Source: Marivirga tractuosa DSM 4126
Lineage (GTDB): Bacteria; Bacteroidota; Bacteroidia; Cytophagales; Cyclobacteriaceae
DNA: 64,000 bases
Reading direction: 5' to 3'
Assembly (NCBI RefSeq): GCF_000183425.1
Contig: NC_014759.1
Location: 4,393,001 to 4,457,000 of the forward strand
Shown here: positions 18,126 to 25,344 of the stretch, piece by piece
How the letters are laid out: every line of letters begins with the position of its first letter
Position numbering within the stretch: position 1 is the stretch's first letter
Notes under the pieces: model-generated
Told to the model about the DNA's origin: nothing
The model's database searches: none
Seen by the model: the letters and a program-made list of their open reading frames with translations, nothing else
Program-made: the position numbers and the translations under genes

Positions 18126-18976
18126 TTTTAGGTTTTACCATAGGGTTTTTAGAAGTAAGTCTAGTTGATATTTTAGATATTGGCTTAGTAAGCTTTTTGC
18201 TTTTTCAGGTTTATAATCTGATGCGAGGAAGTGTTGCAGTCCGTATTTTCATTGGCTTTCTCTCTCTCTATTTAATTTATTTGGTGGTTCGGGCTGCAGA
18301 AATGGAATTGTTATCGGCAATTTTAGGTCAGTTTATGGGTGTTGGGGTTATTGCTGCAATAATTTTATTCCAGCAAGAAATCCGTAAATTCCTTTTACTT
18401 TTAGGTAAAACCACTTCCTTTAATTCAGAAAATGGATTTCTTTCTAATCTGCCTTGGAAAAAGAAGAAAGCTGGAGAAGAACTAAACATTACACCATTAA
18501 TAGAAGCTTCCAAGTCTTTAGGGGGAACCAATACAGGCGCTTTAATTGTGCTATCCAAAGGTTCTGAATTAAAATTTTACTCTGAATCAGGTGATTTAAT
18601 CGATGCAATTGTTTCCAAGCGTTTGCTAATGGCAATCTTCAATAAAACAAGCCCTTTACATGATGGTGCCGTTATTATTCATAAAGGTAGAATTACAGCG
18701 GCAAGATGTGTGCTGCCTGTCACTGAAAAGGATGTTCCAGCACAATTTGGATTAAGACATAGGGCAGCCATTGGAATGTCAGAAACTACCGATACTATTA
18801 TTCTCATTGTTTCAGAAGAAACTGGCCAGCTTTCTGTTGCTAGAAACGGAACAATTTATCATAACCTTTCCAATCAGGAAATTCGATCAAAAATCAATGA
18901 TTATCTAACTGAGGATAAAAAGAAAAAGCCAAAAGAGGATAAAAGTCCTGCTACTGAAGAAGAAGTTGTGAAGTAA
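18122..18976 (+). CDS. cdaA: Diadenylate cyclase CdaA
   Basis: A membrane-bound enzyme of 284 residues that makes c-di-AMP from two ATP. Three N-terminal helices (residues about 8-85) are followed by the DAC domain with the catalytic LHDGAVIIH and RHRAAIGMSE motifs. A Lys/Glu-rich tail ends the protein. The start is a TTG in a TTGA overlap with the folP stop; the next ATG (MRGSVAVR) would remove a helix. It shares an operon with folP. Confidence 0.93.
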   Translation: MILGFTIGFLEVSLVDILDIGLVSFLLFQVYNLMRGSVAVRIFIGFLSLYLIYLVVRAAEMELLSAILGQFMGVGVIAAIILFQQEIRKFLLLLGKTTSFNSENGFLSNLPWKKKKAGEELNITPLIEASKSLGGTNTGALIVLSKGSELKFYSESGDLIDAIVSKRLLMAIFNKTSPLHDGAVIIHKGRITAARCVLPVTEKDVPAQFGLRHRAAIGMSETTDTIILIVSEETGQLSVARNGTIYHNLSNQEIRSKINDYLTEDKKKKPKEDKSPATEEEVVK

Positions 18977-19167
18977 TTATTCCTATATCCTTTTATTTTT
19001 CAATTAATTTATAATTTTATTTCGAATTTAATCTACTGTTAATCAGTAGTTTAATTCCATTATTGAAATAATGTAAAAAAAAGTTCTGGGGTAGGGGTTA
19101 CTTTTTAAAGGCTAGCAGTATATACTATTACAAACACAAATTTTATTCATACACCTGTTTAACACGA
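18977..19167. other. Spacer between cdaA and its terminator
   Basis: About 190 AT-rich bases without an open frame of note. A 6-bp hairpin, CTACTG/CAGTAG, lies near 19032-19048. A short G-rich stretch (CTGGGGTAGGGG near 19086) stands out from its surroundings. It may be a 3' untranslated region, but nothing is recognised. Confidence 0.3.
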
Positions 19168-19203
19168 AAAGCCTTCTTTGAAAAAAGAAGGTTTTTCTTT
19201 TTT
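19168..19203 (+). terminator. Intrinsic terminator for folP-cdaA
   Basis: CCTTCTTT (19172-19179) and AAAGAAGG (19184-19191) form a stem, extended by flanking A and T, and are followed by TTTTTCTTTTTT. It lies 30 bases before the next gene. Confidence 0.8.
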
Positions 19204-19232
19204 ATACTCTCCTGCTTTTTCATATTTACATT

Positions 19233-20006
19233 ATGGAATTCATAAAAGTAAACACACAATATAAAAAGCATATTGCGCTCATCAATCTTAACAGACCTAA
19301 AGAATTAAATGCCTTGAACTTACAGTTAATGACTGAATTGAAGGACACTTTAAAGGTCTTGGATGAGGATGAAAATGTTAGAGTTATAATTTTAACAGGT
19401 AATGAGAAGGCTTTTGCCGCTGGAGCAGACATTAAGCAAATGGCAGGTAAAACGGCTATTGACATGCTCAATGTTGATCAATTCAGCACTTGGGATCAAA
19501 TCAAAAAAACAAAGAAGCCATTGATTGCAGCCGTTTCAGGATTTGCATTGGGCGGTGGTTGCGAATTAGCGATGACTTGCGATATGATTGTAGCGTCAGA
19601 ATCTGCTAAATTCGGTCAGCCTGAAATAAAAATCGGAGTAATGCCGGGAGCAGGTGGTACACAAAGGTTAACTAGGGCAATTGGTAAAGCCAAAGCGATG
19701 GAATTAGTCTTGACTGGTAATTTTATTAGTGCAGAGGAAGCAATGCATTATGGCTTAGTTAATAAAGTTGTTCCTACAGAGATGTATCTGGAAGCAGCTG
19801 CTGAACTGGCTGAGCAAATAGCACAAATGTCTCCTGTAGCAGCTAAGTTGGCAAAAGAATCAGTTAACAGGGCTTTTGAAACGCATTTGGACGAAGGCTT
19901 GCACTTTGAGAGAAAAAACTTCTATTTAACATTTGCTTCAGAAGATCAGACTGAAGGTATGGAAGCTTTTGTAGAGAAAAGAAAGCCTGAATTCAAGGGG
20001 AAATAA
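19233..20006 (+). CDS. Enoyl-CoA hydratase (crotonase family)
   Basis: A 257-residue crotonase-fold enzyme that hydrates trans-2-enoyl-CoA in beta-oxidation. The oxyanion-hole segment AFAAGADIKQM and the active-site pair are visible: Glu111 in GGGCELAMTCD and Glu131 in FGQPEIKIGVMPGAGGT, spaced 20 apart as in true hydratases. The length is the usual one. It begins a plus-strand unit with a SerC-like aminotransferase five bases downstream. Its place in fatty-acid or amino-acid catabolism is not fixed by the context. Confidence 0.9.
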   Translation: MEFIKVNTQYKKHIALINLNRPKELNALNLQLMTELKDTLKVLDEDENVRVIILTGNEKAFAAGADIKQMAGKTAIDMLNVDQFSTWDQIKKTKKPLIAAVSGFALGGGCELAMTCDMIVASESAKFGQPEIKIGVMPGAGGTQRLTRAIGKAKAMELVLTGNFISAEEAMHYGLVNKVVPTEMYLEAAAELAEQIAQMSPVAAKLAKESVNRAFETHLDEGLHFERKNFYLTFASEDQTEGMEAFVEKRKPEFKGK

Positions 20007-20011
20007 TTTTC

Positions 20012-21064
20012 ATGCGATCTAATTTTTATCCCGGCCCATCTAAAATTTATCCGCAAGTGGCCGGATATTTTCAGGAGGCTATGGAATCAGGAATTTTGGA
20101 AAGGAATCATAGATCAAAAGCCTTTCAAGAATTATTCTCTGATACCAAAATCCTCTTGAAATCAAAATTGAATATTCCTTTAGATTACGAGATTGTAATG
20201 GTTTCCTCTGCAACAGAATGCTGGGAAATCATTGCACAATCTTTTATTCAACATAAATCCTATCATTTCTTTAATGGTGCTTTTGGAGAAAAATGGTGCA
20301 ATTATACCCGAAAAATTCATCCTAAGGCTGAAGCTATTTCATTTGGATTGGAAGAGAACCCATCTTTTCAATCTGTAGATAAAAAGGCAGAGTTATTAGG
20401 GTTCACCCATAATGAAACCTCAAATGGTACAGCTATTTCTGAACAGTTTCAAGAGGAGGTTCGCGTGAAATTTCCTGAAAGTTTAATAGCTTATGATGCA
20501 ACTTCCTCCATGGCGGGTTATGAATTCAATTGGGAATTGGGTGACATTTGGTACGCATCAGTGCAAAAGTGTTTCGGTCTACCTGCTGGAATGGCTTTGA
20601 TGGTGGTAAGCCCTAAAGCTTTGGATATGGCAAAGAAAATTGATGAAAATGAGCATTACAATTCATTTAATTTTATTTTAAGGAATGCCTTAAATAACCA
20701 AACTCATCATACTCCCAATATTGCGAATTTCTATTTGCTTAATCGATTGATGCAAAATGTGGAGAATATTTCTGCTATTCATCATAACTTGAAGAAGAGG
20801 AAGGAGCAGTTTTGCAAGGAGCTTTCAAAATTAGAAAATTTATCATCTTTAATACATTCCAATGTTTTTCAATCTGATACTGTCTTTTGCTTAAGTGGGG
20901 AGATAGAAGTTATTAAGAAAATAAAGCAACAAGCTGATAATGAAGGCATCATACTGGGAAATGGATACGGTAAATGGAAAGAAAATACAATTCGAATTGC
21001 CAATTTTCCTGCTATTCCGAATCAGCACTATAAAGACTTGATTAATTTCTTATTACGTTTTTGA
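20012..21064 (+). CDS. Class V aminotransferase, phosphoserine-aminotransferase-like
   Basis: A 350-residue PLP enzyme. The N-terminus FYPGPSKIYPQV matches the PGP opening of SerC, VSSATECWEII occupies the cofactor-phosphate region, AYDATSSMAGYEF gives the Asp that contacts the pyridine nitrogen, and ASVQKCFGLPAGMALMVV supplies the Schiff-base lysine. The C-terminus keeps GNGYGKWKENTIRIANFPA. It is related to phosphoserine aminotransferase but diverged, for example lacking the usual HNRS/HRS stretch in full (here RNHRSKAF). It may be a SerC paralogue; the substrate is uncertain. Confidence 0.78.
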   Translation: MRSNFYPGPSKIYPQVAGYFQEAMESGILERNHRSKAFQELFSDTKILLKSKLNIPLDYEIVMVSSATECWEIIAQSFIQHKSYHFFNGAFGEKWCNYTRKIHPKAEAISFGLEENPSFQSVDKKAELLGFTHNETSNGTAISEQFQEEVRVKFPESLIAYDATSSMAGYEFNWELGDIWYASVQKCFGLPAGMALMVVSPKALDMAKKIDENEHYNSFNFILRNALNNQTHHTPNIANFYLLNRLMQNVENISAIHHNLKKRKEQFCKELSKLENLSSLIHSNVFQSDTVFCLSGEIEVIKKIKQQADNEGIILGNGYGKWKENTIRIANFPAIPNQHYKDLINFLLRF

Positions 21065-21072
21065 AAAATGAA

Positions 21073-21102
21073 TTGAAAGCTGATTTTCTTATCGTACTTT
21101 TG
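21073..21102 (+). promoter_or_regulatory. Candidate promoter for marC-rnhA
   Basis: TTG (21073-21075), a 19-base spacer and TACTTTTG (21095-21102) match the Bacteroidota -33/-7 pattern TTTG...TAnnTTTG with correct spacing. The element ends 16 bases before the marC ATG at 21119. Confidence 0.55.
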
Positions 21103-21118
21103 CGCAAAATTTTACGAT

Positions 21119-21682
21119 ATGCTCAACTTTAAAGAAATTATTTCAGTATCCCTTATCTTGTTCTCGGTAATAGACATTTTAGGTTCCGTGCCGATTGTTA
21201 TTGACTTGAGAAAGAAATTGGGACATGTACAATCTGGAAAGGCTACAATAGTGGCTGGTGTCATAATGATTGTCTTTCTATTCCTTGGTGAATCTATTTT
21301 AAAACTATTTGGGATAGATGTGGCTTCTTTTGCCATTGCGGGTGCAATAGTGATGTTCCTTATAGGAATGGAAATGGTTTTGGGCATTGTTTTGTTTAAA
21401 CATGAAGATGCTTCAGCTGGTAGTGCATCTATTATGCCAATTGCTTTTCCCTTAATTGCTGGAGCTGGAACCATGACCACCTTAATTTCCTTAAAGGCGG
21501 AATATCAAACTTTGAATATTATTATCGGAGTGGTGATAAATCTGATCTTAGTTTTTGTAGTTTTAAAAACCTGCGGTTGGTTGGAAAGAAAGATCGGACA
21601 AGCAGGATTTAGTATATTGCGAAAAGTATTTGGAATTATACTATTGGCAATTTCTATTAAATTATTTAAAAACTTCTTTTAA
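21119..21682 (+). CDS. MarC-family integral membrane protein
   Basis: A 187-residue inner-membrane protein with six predicted helices, for example IISVSLILFSVIDILGSVPIV and FAIAGAIVMFLIGMEMVLG. The conserved DILGSVPI and PIAFPLIAGAGTMTTLISL segments identify the MarC/YhgN family, whose transport role is unproven. Its stop overlaps the rnhA start by one base (TAATG), so translation is probably coupled. Confidence 0.88.
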   Translation: MLNFKEIISVSLILFSVIDILGSVPIVIDLRKKLGHVQSGKATIVAGVIMIVFLFLGESILKLFGIDVASFAIAGAIVMFLIGMEMVLGIVLFKHEDASAGSASIMPIAFPLIAGAGTMTTLISLKAEYQTLNIIIGVVINLILVFVVLKTCGWLERKIGQAGFSILRKVFGIILLAISIKLFKNFF

Positions 21683-22155
21683 TGATTACCATCTATACAG
21701 ACGGCTCTGCTTTAGGAAACCCAGGTCCTGGTGGCTACGGAATCGTGATGCGCTTTGGGGATAAAGCCAAGGAAATCTCTGCAGGATATCGAAAAACGAC
21801 CAATAATAGAATGGAATTATTGGCAATAATTGTAGCCTTGAAGAGTTTAAAGACTAATAAACATCCTGTACATATTTATAGTGATTCAAAATATGTAATT
21901 GATTCCATTACAAAAGGTTGGCTTGCAGGATGGGTAAAAAAAGGCTTTAAAGGCAAGAAAAATATTGATCTATGGAAACAATATCTTGAGGTGTCCAAAG
22001 GTTATGATTTACACTTTCATTGGGTAAAAGGTCATGCAGGAAATGCAGATAATGAGCGATGTGATCGCTTGGCAGTAGCTAAAGCTGAAAATGGCCCTCA
22101 CTTGATTGATGAAGGTTTTGAAAACAGATCAACAGATACAGGCTTGTTTCGTTAA
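21682..22155 (+). CDS. rnhA: Ribonuclease HI
   Basis: A 157-residue enzyme that cuts RNA in RNA-DNA hybrids. The four acidic catalytic residues are Asp7 (YTDGSALGNPGPGG), Glu45 (NNRMELLA), Asp68 (YSDSKYV) and Asp128 (NERCDRLA), with the assisting His118 in VKGHAGN. The basic-protrusion tryptophans (GWLAGWVKKGFKGKKN) are retained. It is the second gene after marC. Confidence 0.95.
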   Translation: MITIYTDGSALGNPGPGGYGIVMRFGDKAKEISAGYRKTTNNRMELLAIIVALKSLKTNKHPVHIYSDSKYVIDSITKGWLAGWVKKGFKGKKNIDLWKQYLEVSKGYDLHFHWVKGHAGNADNERCDRLAVAKAENGPHLIDEGFENRSTDTGLFR

Positions 22156-22183
22156 CAGCAATGGTTGAATAAAATTTGTGTTT

Positions 22184-22663
22184 ATGAGAAAAATGAAATT
22201 GTTAATTCTAGTGTTTGTTTTATTGGGTTCTCAATCCGCTTTTGCCCAGGATTATAAAACTGCTGTCGGTTTTAGGGGTGGGTTTCCAACAGCCATAACT
22301 GGGAAACATTTTATCAATAAAACGGATGCCATAGAAGGCTTGCTTTCAGGCTATAGAGGAGGATTTGAGTTGACAGGTCTTTATGAGAAGCATGCTAATG
22401 CATTTGACATACCTTATTTAAATTGGTATTATGGTGCAGGTGCTCATATAGGTGCTTTTGATGGTGATATTGCTCGACCTGGCTATTATTTTGATGGCAG
22501 GGGCAGGGGATTTACTGTAGGAGTTGATGGTATATTCGGCTTGGAATACACATTAACAGAAATCCCTTTTGTTATTGGTGTGGATATAAAACCGTCTTTA
22601 GATTTTGCGCCCGATCCCCGTTTATGGTTTGGTGGAGGTCTTTCTTTCAGATTTTATTTTTAA
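22184..22663 (+). CDS. Small secreted protein, probable outer-membrane barrel
   Basis: A 159-residue exported protein with signal peptide ending near QSAFAQ. The remainder has Gly/aromatic-rich amphipathic strands (TAVGFRGGFPTAITGK, WYYGAGAHIGAF, FTVGVDGIFGLEYTL) and ends GGGLSFRFYF with a terminal aromatic, so an outer-membrane barrel is likely. The frame opens at GTG 22178, but ATG 22184 gives the better signal peptide. Its stop is only 11 bases from the convergent stop of the anti-sigma gene, with no hairpin between. Function is unknown. Confidence 0.7.
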   Translation: MRKMKLLILVFVLLGSQSAFAQDYKTAVGFRGGFPTAITGKHFINKTDAIEGLLSGYRGGFELTGLYEKHANAFDIPYLNWYYGAGAHIGAFDGDIARPGYYFDGRGRGFTVGVDGIFGLEYTLTEIPFVIGVDIKPSLDFAPDPRLWFGGGLSFRFYF

Positions 22664-22674
22664 ACTATAGCACT

Positions 22675-23397
22675 TTATAATTTTTCTAGAAGATTTTGAG
22701 CATCTTCATAACGGCTTGCGGAACGTTTGATTTTCGTCAAATATGTTTTGCAAGCCGTATAATTTTTCTCTTTTAATTCATTTAGTGCAGCATACCAGAG
22801 TGCTTCTTCGCTGTAAGCATTATCATTCTGAATAAGTTCTTCATATAGCATTCTGGCTTTTTCAGTAGCACCATTTTCAGTATGAGCAATAGCTTTATAT
22901 AACATAATGGATTGGTTTTGACTATCCTCATTGAGAATTTGATCAAACATTTTGATTGCTTCTGAATATTGTTCTTGGTTAAAGGCATTCTCAGCTTTTG
23001 TATAAATTTCTCCATCAATACTTCTCTCTGTCAAATGGATTGTGGGAATCTGTGCAATTTCTTGGTATTGAGGCTTGGACATTTCGCCTATTAGAAAATA
23101 TAAACCAATAGCTAATATAATGGAAGCAGCCACTGCCATTTTTACCCAAGCAAATTTCGCTTTCTTTCTAGTTACAAAATAGTTGCCAGAGATATCAGAA
23201 ACTGATTTTTTAAATTGCTCTAGTTTCTCTTCATCCTTAAAGTTATTTTTTAAATGCTGGTTCAATGACTTATAAAGTTCAAATGACTCCTTATAGTCTT
23301 GATCTTGTTCAAGCCTTTTCTCATGTACGCTTGCTTCATTAGCAGGTAAAACACCAGCTAAATAAGCTTCGAATAATTGGTAGTCTTGGTCTTTCAT
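22675..23397 (-). CDS. Membrane anti-sigma-like protein with periplasmic TPR domain
   Basis: A 240-residue single-pass protein. Residues 1-70 (YQLFEAYLAGVLPANEAS, then EKRLEQDQDYKESFE) resemble the N-terminal domain of anti-sigma factors, without zinc cysteines. One helix at about 84-104 crosses the membrane. Residues about 127-240 form TPR-like repeats (AENAFNQEQYSEAIKMFDQI, LYKAIAHTENGATEKARMLYEELI). By the positive-inside rule the N-terminus is cytoplasmic and the TPR part periplasmic. It overlaps the ECF sigma gene by one base (TAATG), the usual sigma/anti-sigma pairing. I infer that it sequesters the sigma factor and that its TPR half senses a periplasmic partner. Confidence 0.75.
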   Translation of the reverse strand: MKDQDYQLFEAYLAGVLPANEASVHEKRLEQDQDYKESFELYKSLNQHLKNNFKDEEKLEQFKKSVSDISGNYFVTRKKAKFAWVKMAVAASIILAIGLYFLIGEMSKPQYQEIAQIPTIHLTERSIDGEIYTKAENAFNQEQYSEAIKMFDQILNEDSQNQSIMLYKAIAHTENGATEKARMLYEELIQNDNAYSEEALWYAALNELKEKNYTACKTYLTKIKRSASRYEDAQNLLEKL

Positions 23398-23981
23398 TAT
23401 AAATGGTTTTTAATTGAATTGTATTTTGGAGATGACCTAACTAGTTCAGTCAATTTCCCAATACACAGTGATTTCTTTTTTCTGGCGTAGGCATAGGATA
23501 TATCTAGTTTTTTAGCAACCTCTTCCATATTATTAATTGTGAAAGAAGTTTTCAATAAATCCTTGCATGCATCCGAGAGCTTCTGAAGCATTTCTTGAAA
23601 CAACAATTCTTTTTCTTCAAGTAGAGCTGTTTCTTCCGCCATTTCAGATGCGCTGTCGACTATAGATAAGTGATCATTGTTACTTGTTACCTGTTCTTTA
23701 CTGTTTTTCTTCAATTCATTTAACCATTTTCTTTTACAGAGCAGAAAAAAGTAAGCATCAAATGGACAAGTGAGCATTAAGTCCTGATTTTGAGCTTGTT
23801 TAAATATAGTGATTAAAACCTCTTGAATTATATCGGCTGCCTGAGATTCGCTGCCGCTGTTTTTGCAAATAAAATTAATGACTTTCTCTGAAAAGCTATC
23901 ATAGATTTCTCTGATAACCTTGCTGTCGTTTTGCTTTATGCCATCCACATAACGTTGGTCAGGATGTTTTTTTAAAGTCAT
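23397..23981 (-). CDS. ECF-type RNA polymerase sigma factor
   Basis: A 194-residue protein with sigma region 2 (IREIYDSFSEKVINFICKN, AADIIQEVLITIFKQA, FDAYFFLLCKRKWLNELKK) and region 4 (KLSDACKDLLKTSF, MEEVAKKLDISYAYARKKK as helix-turn-helix). The region between is short, as in extracytoplasmic-function sigma factors. It heads a two-gene unit with the anti-sigma-like protein and diverges from the lipoprotein gene at 24082. The recognition sequence is unknown; a candidate is described at 24028-24057. Confidence 0.87.
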   Translation of the reverse strand: MTLKKHPDQRYVDGIKQNDSKVIREIYDSFSEKVINFICKNSGSESQAADIIQEVLITIFKQAQNQDLMLTCPFDAYFFLLCKRKWLNELKKNSKEQVTSNNDHLSIVDSASEMAEETALLEEKELLFQEMLQKLSDACKDLLKTSFTINNMEEVAKKLDISYAYARKKKSLCIGKLTELVRSSPKYNSIKNHL

Positions 23982-24027
23982 ATAAAGAGGTTTTTGTACG
24001 AAAGTAAAAAAAATATATGAAAAAGGG

Positions 24028-24057
24028 GTAACACAGGATGAGTACTGTTGATATAAG
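24028..24057 (+). promoter_or_regulatory. Possible ECF-type promoter for the lipoprotein gene
   Basis: GTAACA (24028-24033) and TATAAG (24052-24057) are separated by 18 bases, similar to ECF -35 AAC-type elements with a downstream -10. The gene starts 25 bases later at 24082. No TAnnTTTG is seen here on the plus strand, which fits use of a non-housekeeping sigma. On one sequence this is only suggestive. Confidence 0.25.
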
Positions 24058-24081
24058 GGCGAATCAAAAAAATAAATAGTT

Positions 24082-25068
24082 ATGAAAAAATTTAGAAACT
24101 TATTCGTAATCAGCCTTTTGGCGATGGTATCCTTTTATGCATGCAATAATGACGATGACGTAAATGAAGTCGTTCCTGATGAAATTATTGAAGCGCCCAG
24201 TGCAGATGAATTTCAACAGCTCCAATCCACGGCAATTGATAAAATCAAACAGGAAGCGCAGTTTGAAGCAGAGGAAGGAATTCAATTTGAGTCAGAAAAG
24301 GGAGTAGCACTAAGAATATATGCAGGGACATTAAAGTTAAATGGTGAGGATGTTACAGGGCCAGTTGACTTGGAATTTATTGAAATATTTGATGCAGCTA
24401 GTATGTTAACTACCAACAAGCCTACTATGGGGCTTAAAGAAGATGGAAGTAAAGCCCTATTAATCTCAGGAGGGGAGTTTTATGTAAATGTAACCCAAAA
24501 TGGAGAGCAATTAGATGTTTCCAATCATATGCAATTGATAGTGCCAACCAACCTAACGGGTGGAGCAGATCAAGATATGACGCTGTGGAATGGTGAAACC
24601 GATGAAAATGAAAACCTTGCCTGGGAAGAAGATCGAGGTGGCCCAGATGGTCAGGGTAATTTGTTCGTAGAGGGTGATCAATATTTCAGTTTTCTTTCTG
24701 GGTTTGGATGGACTAATGTTGATCGCTTTTACAATGATCCAAGACCAAAAACAACCTTAGAAGTAATAGTACCTAATGGTTATCACATCCAAAACAGTTC
24801 AGTTTATTTGTATTATGATGGAGAGCCTTATGCATTAGCTCAGTTAGATACGTTCAATGAAAATGCTAATTCTTTTTCAGAGCACTATGGTGAGATTCCA
24901 ATTGGATTAGAAATGCATGTGGTTTTTGTATCTGAAGAAGACGGAGAATGGAAGTATGCTATTCAGCCTCAGACTGTTGAAGATGGAGATGTTTATACTT
25001 TTGAGGAGGATGATTTCATTTCAGGTAGTGAGAGTGATGTATATGATGCGATAGATGACTTACCGTAA
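24082..25068 (+). CDS. Lipoprotein of unknown function, probably surface exposed
   Basis: A 328-residue protein with a lipoprotein signal peptide (lipobox FYAC, cysteine about residue 21). The mature N-terminus NNDDDVNEVVPDE is strongly acidic, similar in kind to the export signal that sends Bacteroidota lipoproteins to the cell surface. The rest is acidic and beta-rich with no known domain: EKGVALRIYAGTLKLNGEDV, LQSTAIDKI, GPVDLEFIEIFDA. It diverges from the ECF sigma gene across 100 bases and stands upstream of the PKD and CHAT genes. It may be a sensor or target of that regulon. Confidence 0.75.
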   Translation: MKKFRNLFVISLLAMVSFYACNNDDDVNEVVPDEIIEAPSADEFQQLQSTAIDKIKQEAQFEAEEGIQFESEKGVALRIYAGTLKLNGEDVTGPVDLEFIEIFDAASMLTTNKPTMGLKEDGSKALLISGGEFYVNVTQNGEQLDVSNHMQLIVPTNLTGGADQDMTLWNGETDENENLAWEEDRGGPDGQGNLFVEGDQYFSFLSGFGWTNVDRFYNDPRPKTTLEVIVPNGYHIQNSSVYLYYDGEPYALAQLDTFNENANSFSEHYGEIPIGLEMHVVFVSEEDGEWKYAIQPQTVEDGDVYTFEEDDFISGSESDVYDAIDDLP

Positions 25069-25083
25069 TCATTAATTTTTACG

Positions 25084-25120
25084 ATGGCTTTGCAGTTTTA
25101 TTGCAAGGCCATTTCATTTT
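25084..25120 (+). terminator. Terminator after the lipoprotein gene
   Basis: ATGGCTTTGCA (25084-25094) pairs with TGCAAGGCCAT (25102-25112), with one G-U type pair, followed by TTCATTTT. It lies 16 bases past the stop. Confidence 0.7.
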
Positions 25121-25132
25121 AAAACAAGGATT

Positions 25133-25282
25133 ATGTTTTTTAGAAAAAAAAGATTTAAATGCGTGTTTTGTTTGCTAATTCTGATGGTCATTTCTCTTGT
25201 ATTTTGTGATACTTATTTAATAGAGAAAAAATTCAGATTGATAAATAGTACATATGATTACATAAGTATTATTATTCGATAA
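25133..25282 (+). CDS. Possible 49-residue lipoprotein or membrane peptide
   Basis: A short frame from ATG 25133 to TAA 25282. It starts with basic residues (MFFRKKRFK) followed by a hydrophobic core and a lipobox-like LVFC at residues 22-25 (CLLILMVISLVFCDTYL). About 24 polar residues follow. The basic start, hydrophobic core and LVFC resemble a lipoprotein signal. It lies between the terminator of the lipoprotein gene and the PKD gene. No ribosome-binding site or promoter decides its status, so it is tentative. Confidence 0.35.
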   Translation: MFFRKKRFKCVFCLLILMVISLVFCDTYLIEKKFRLINSTYDYISIIIR

Positions 25283-25304
25283 ATTGTATTTATTTGTCGA
25301 ATAA
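25272..25304. other. Inverted repeat upstream of the PKD-barrel gene
   Basis: TTATTCGA (25272-25279) and TCGAATAA (25297-25304) are exact reverse complements, 17 bases apart, with a smaller TAAAT/ATTTA pair inside. It covers the stop of the short frame and ends 40 bases before the PKD gene. It could be an operator or an mRNA hairpin; no T-run follows. Confidence 0.35.
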
Positions 25305-25344
25305 ATTATTAATTTCAAGGTTAAATATAACTACTCTTAGTTCG

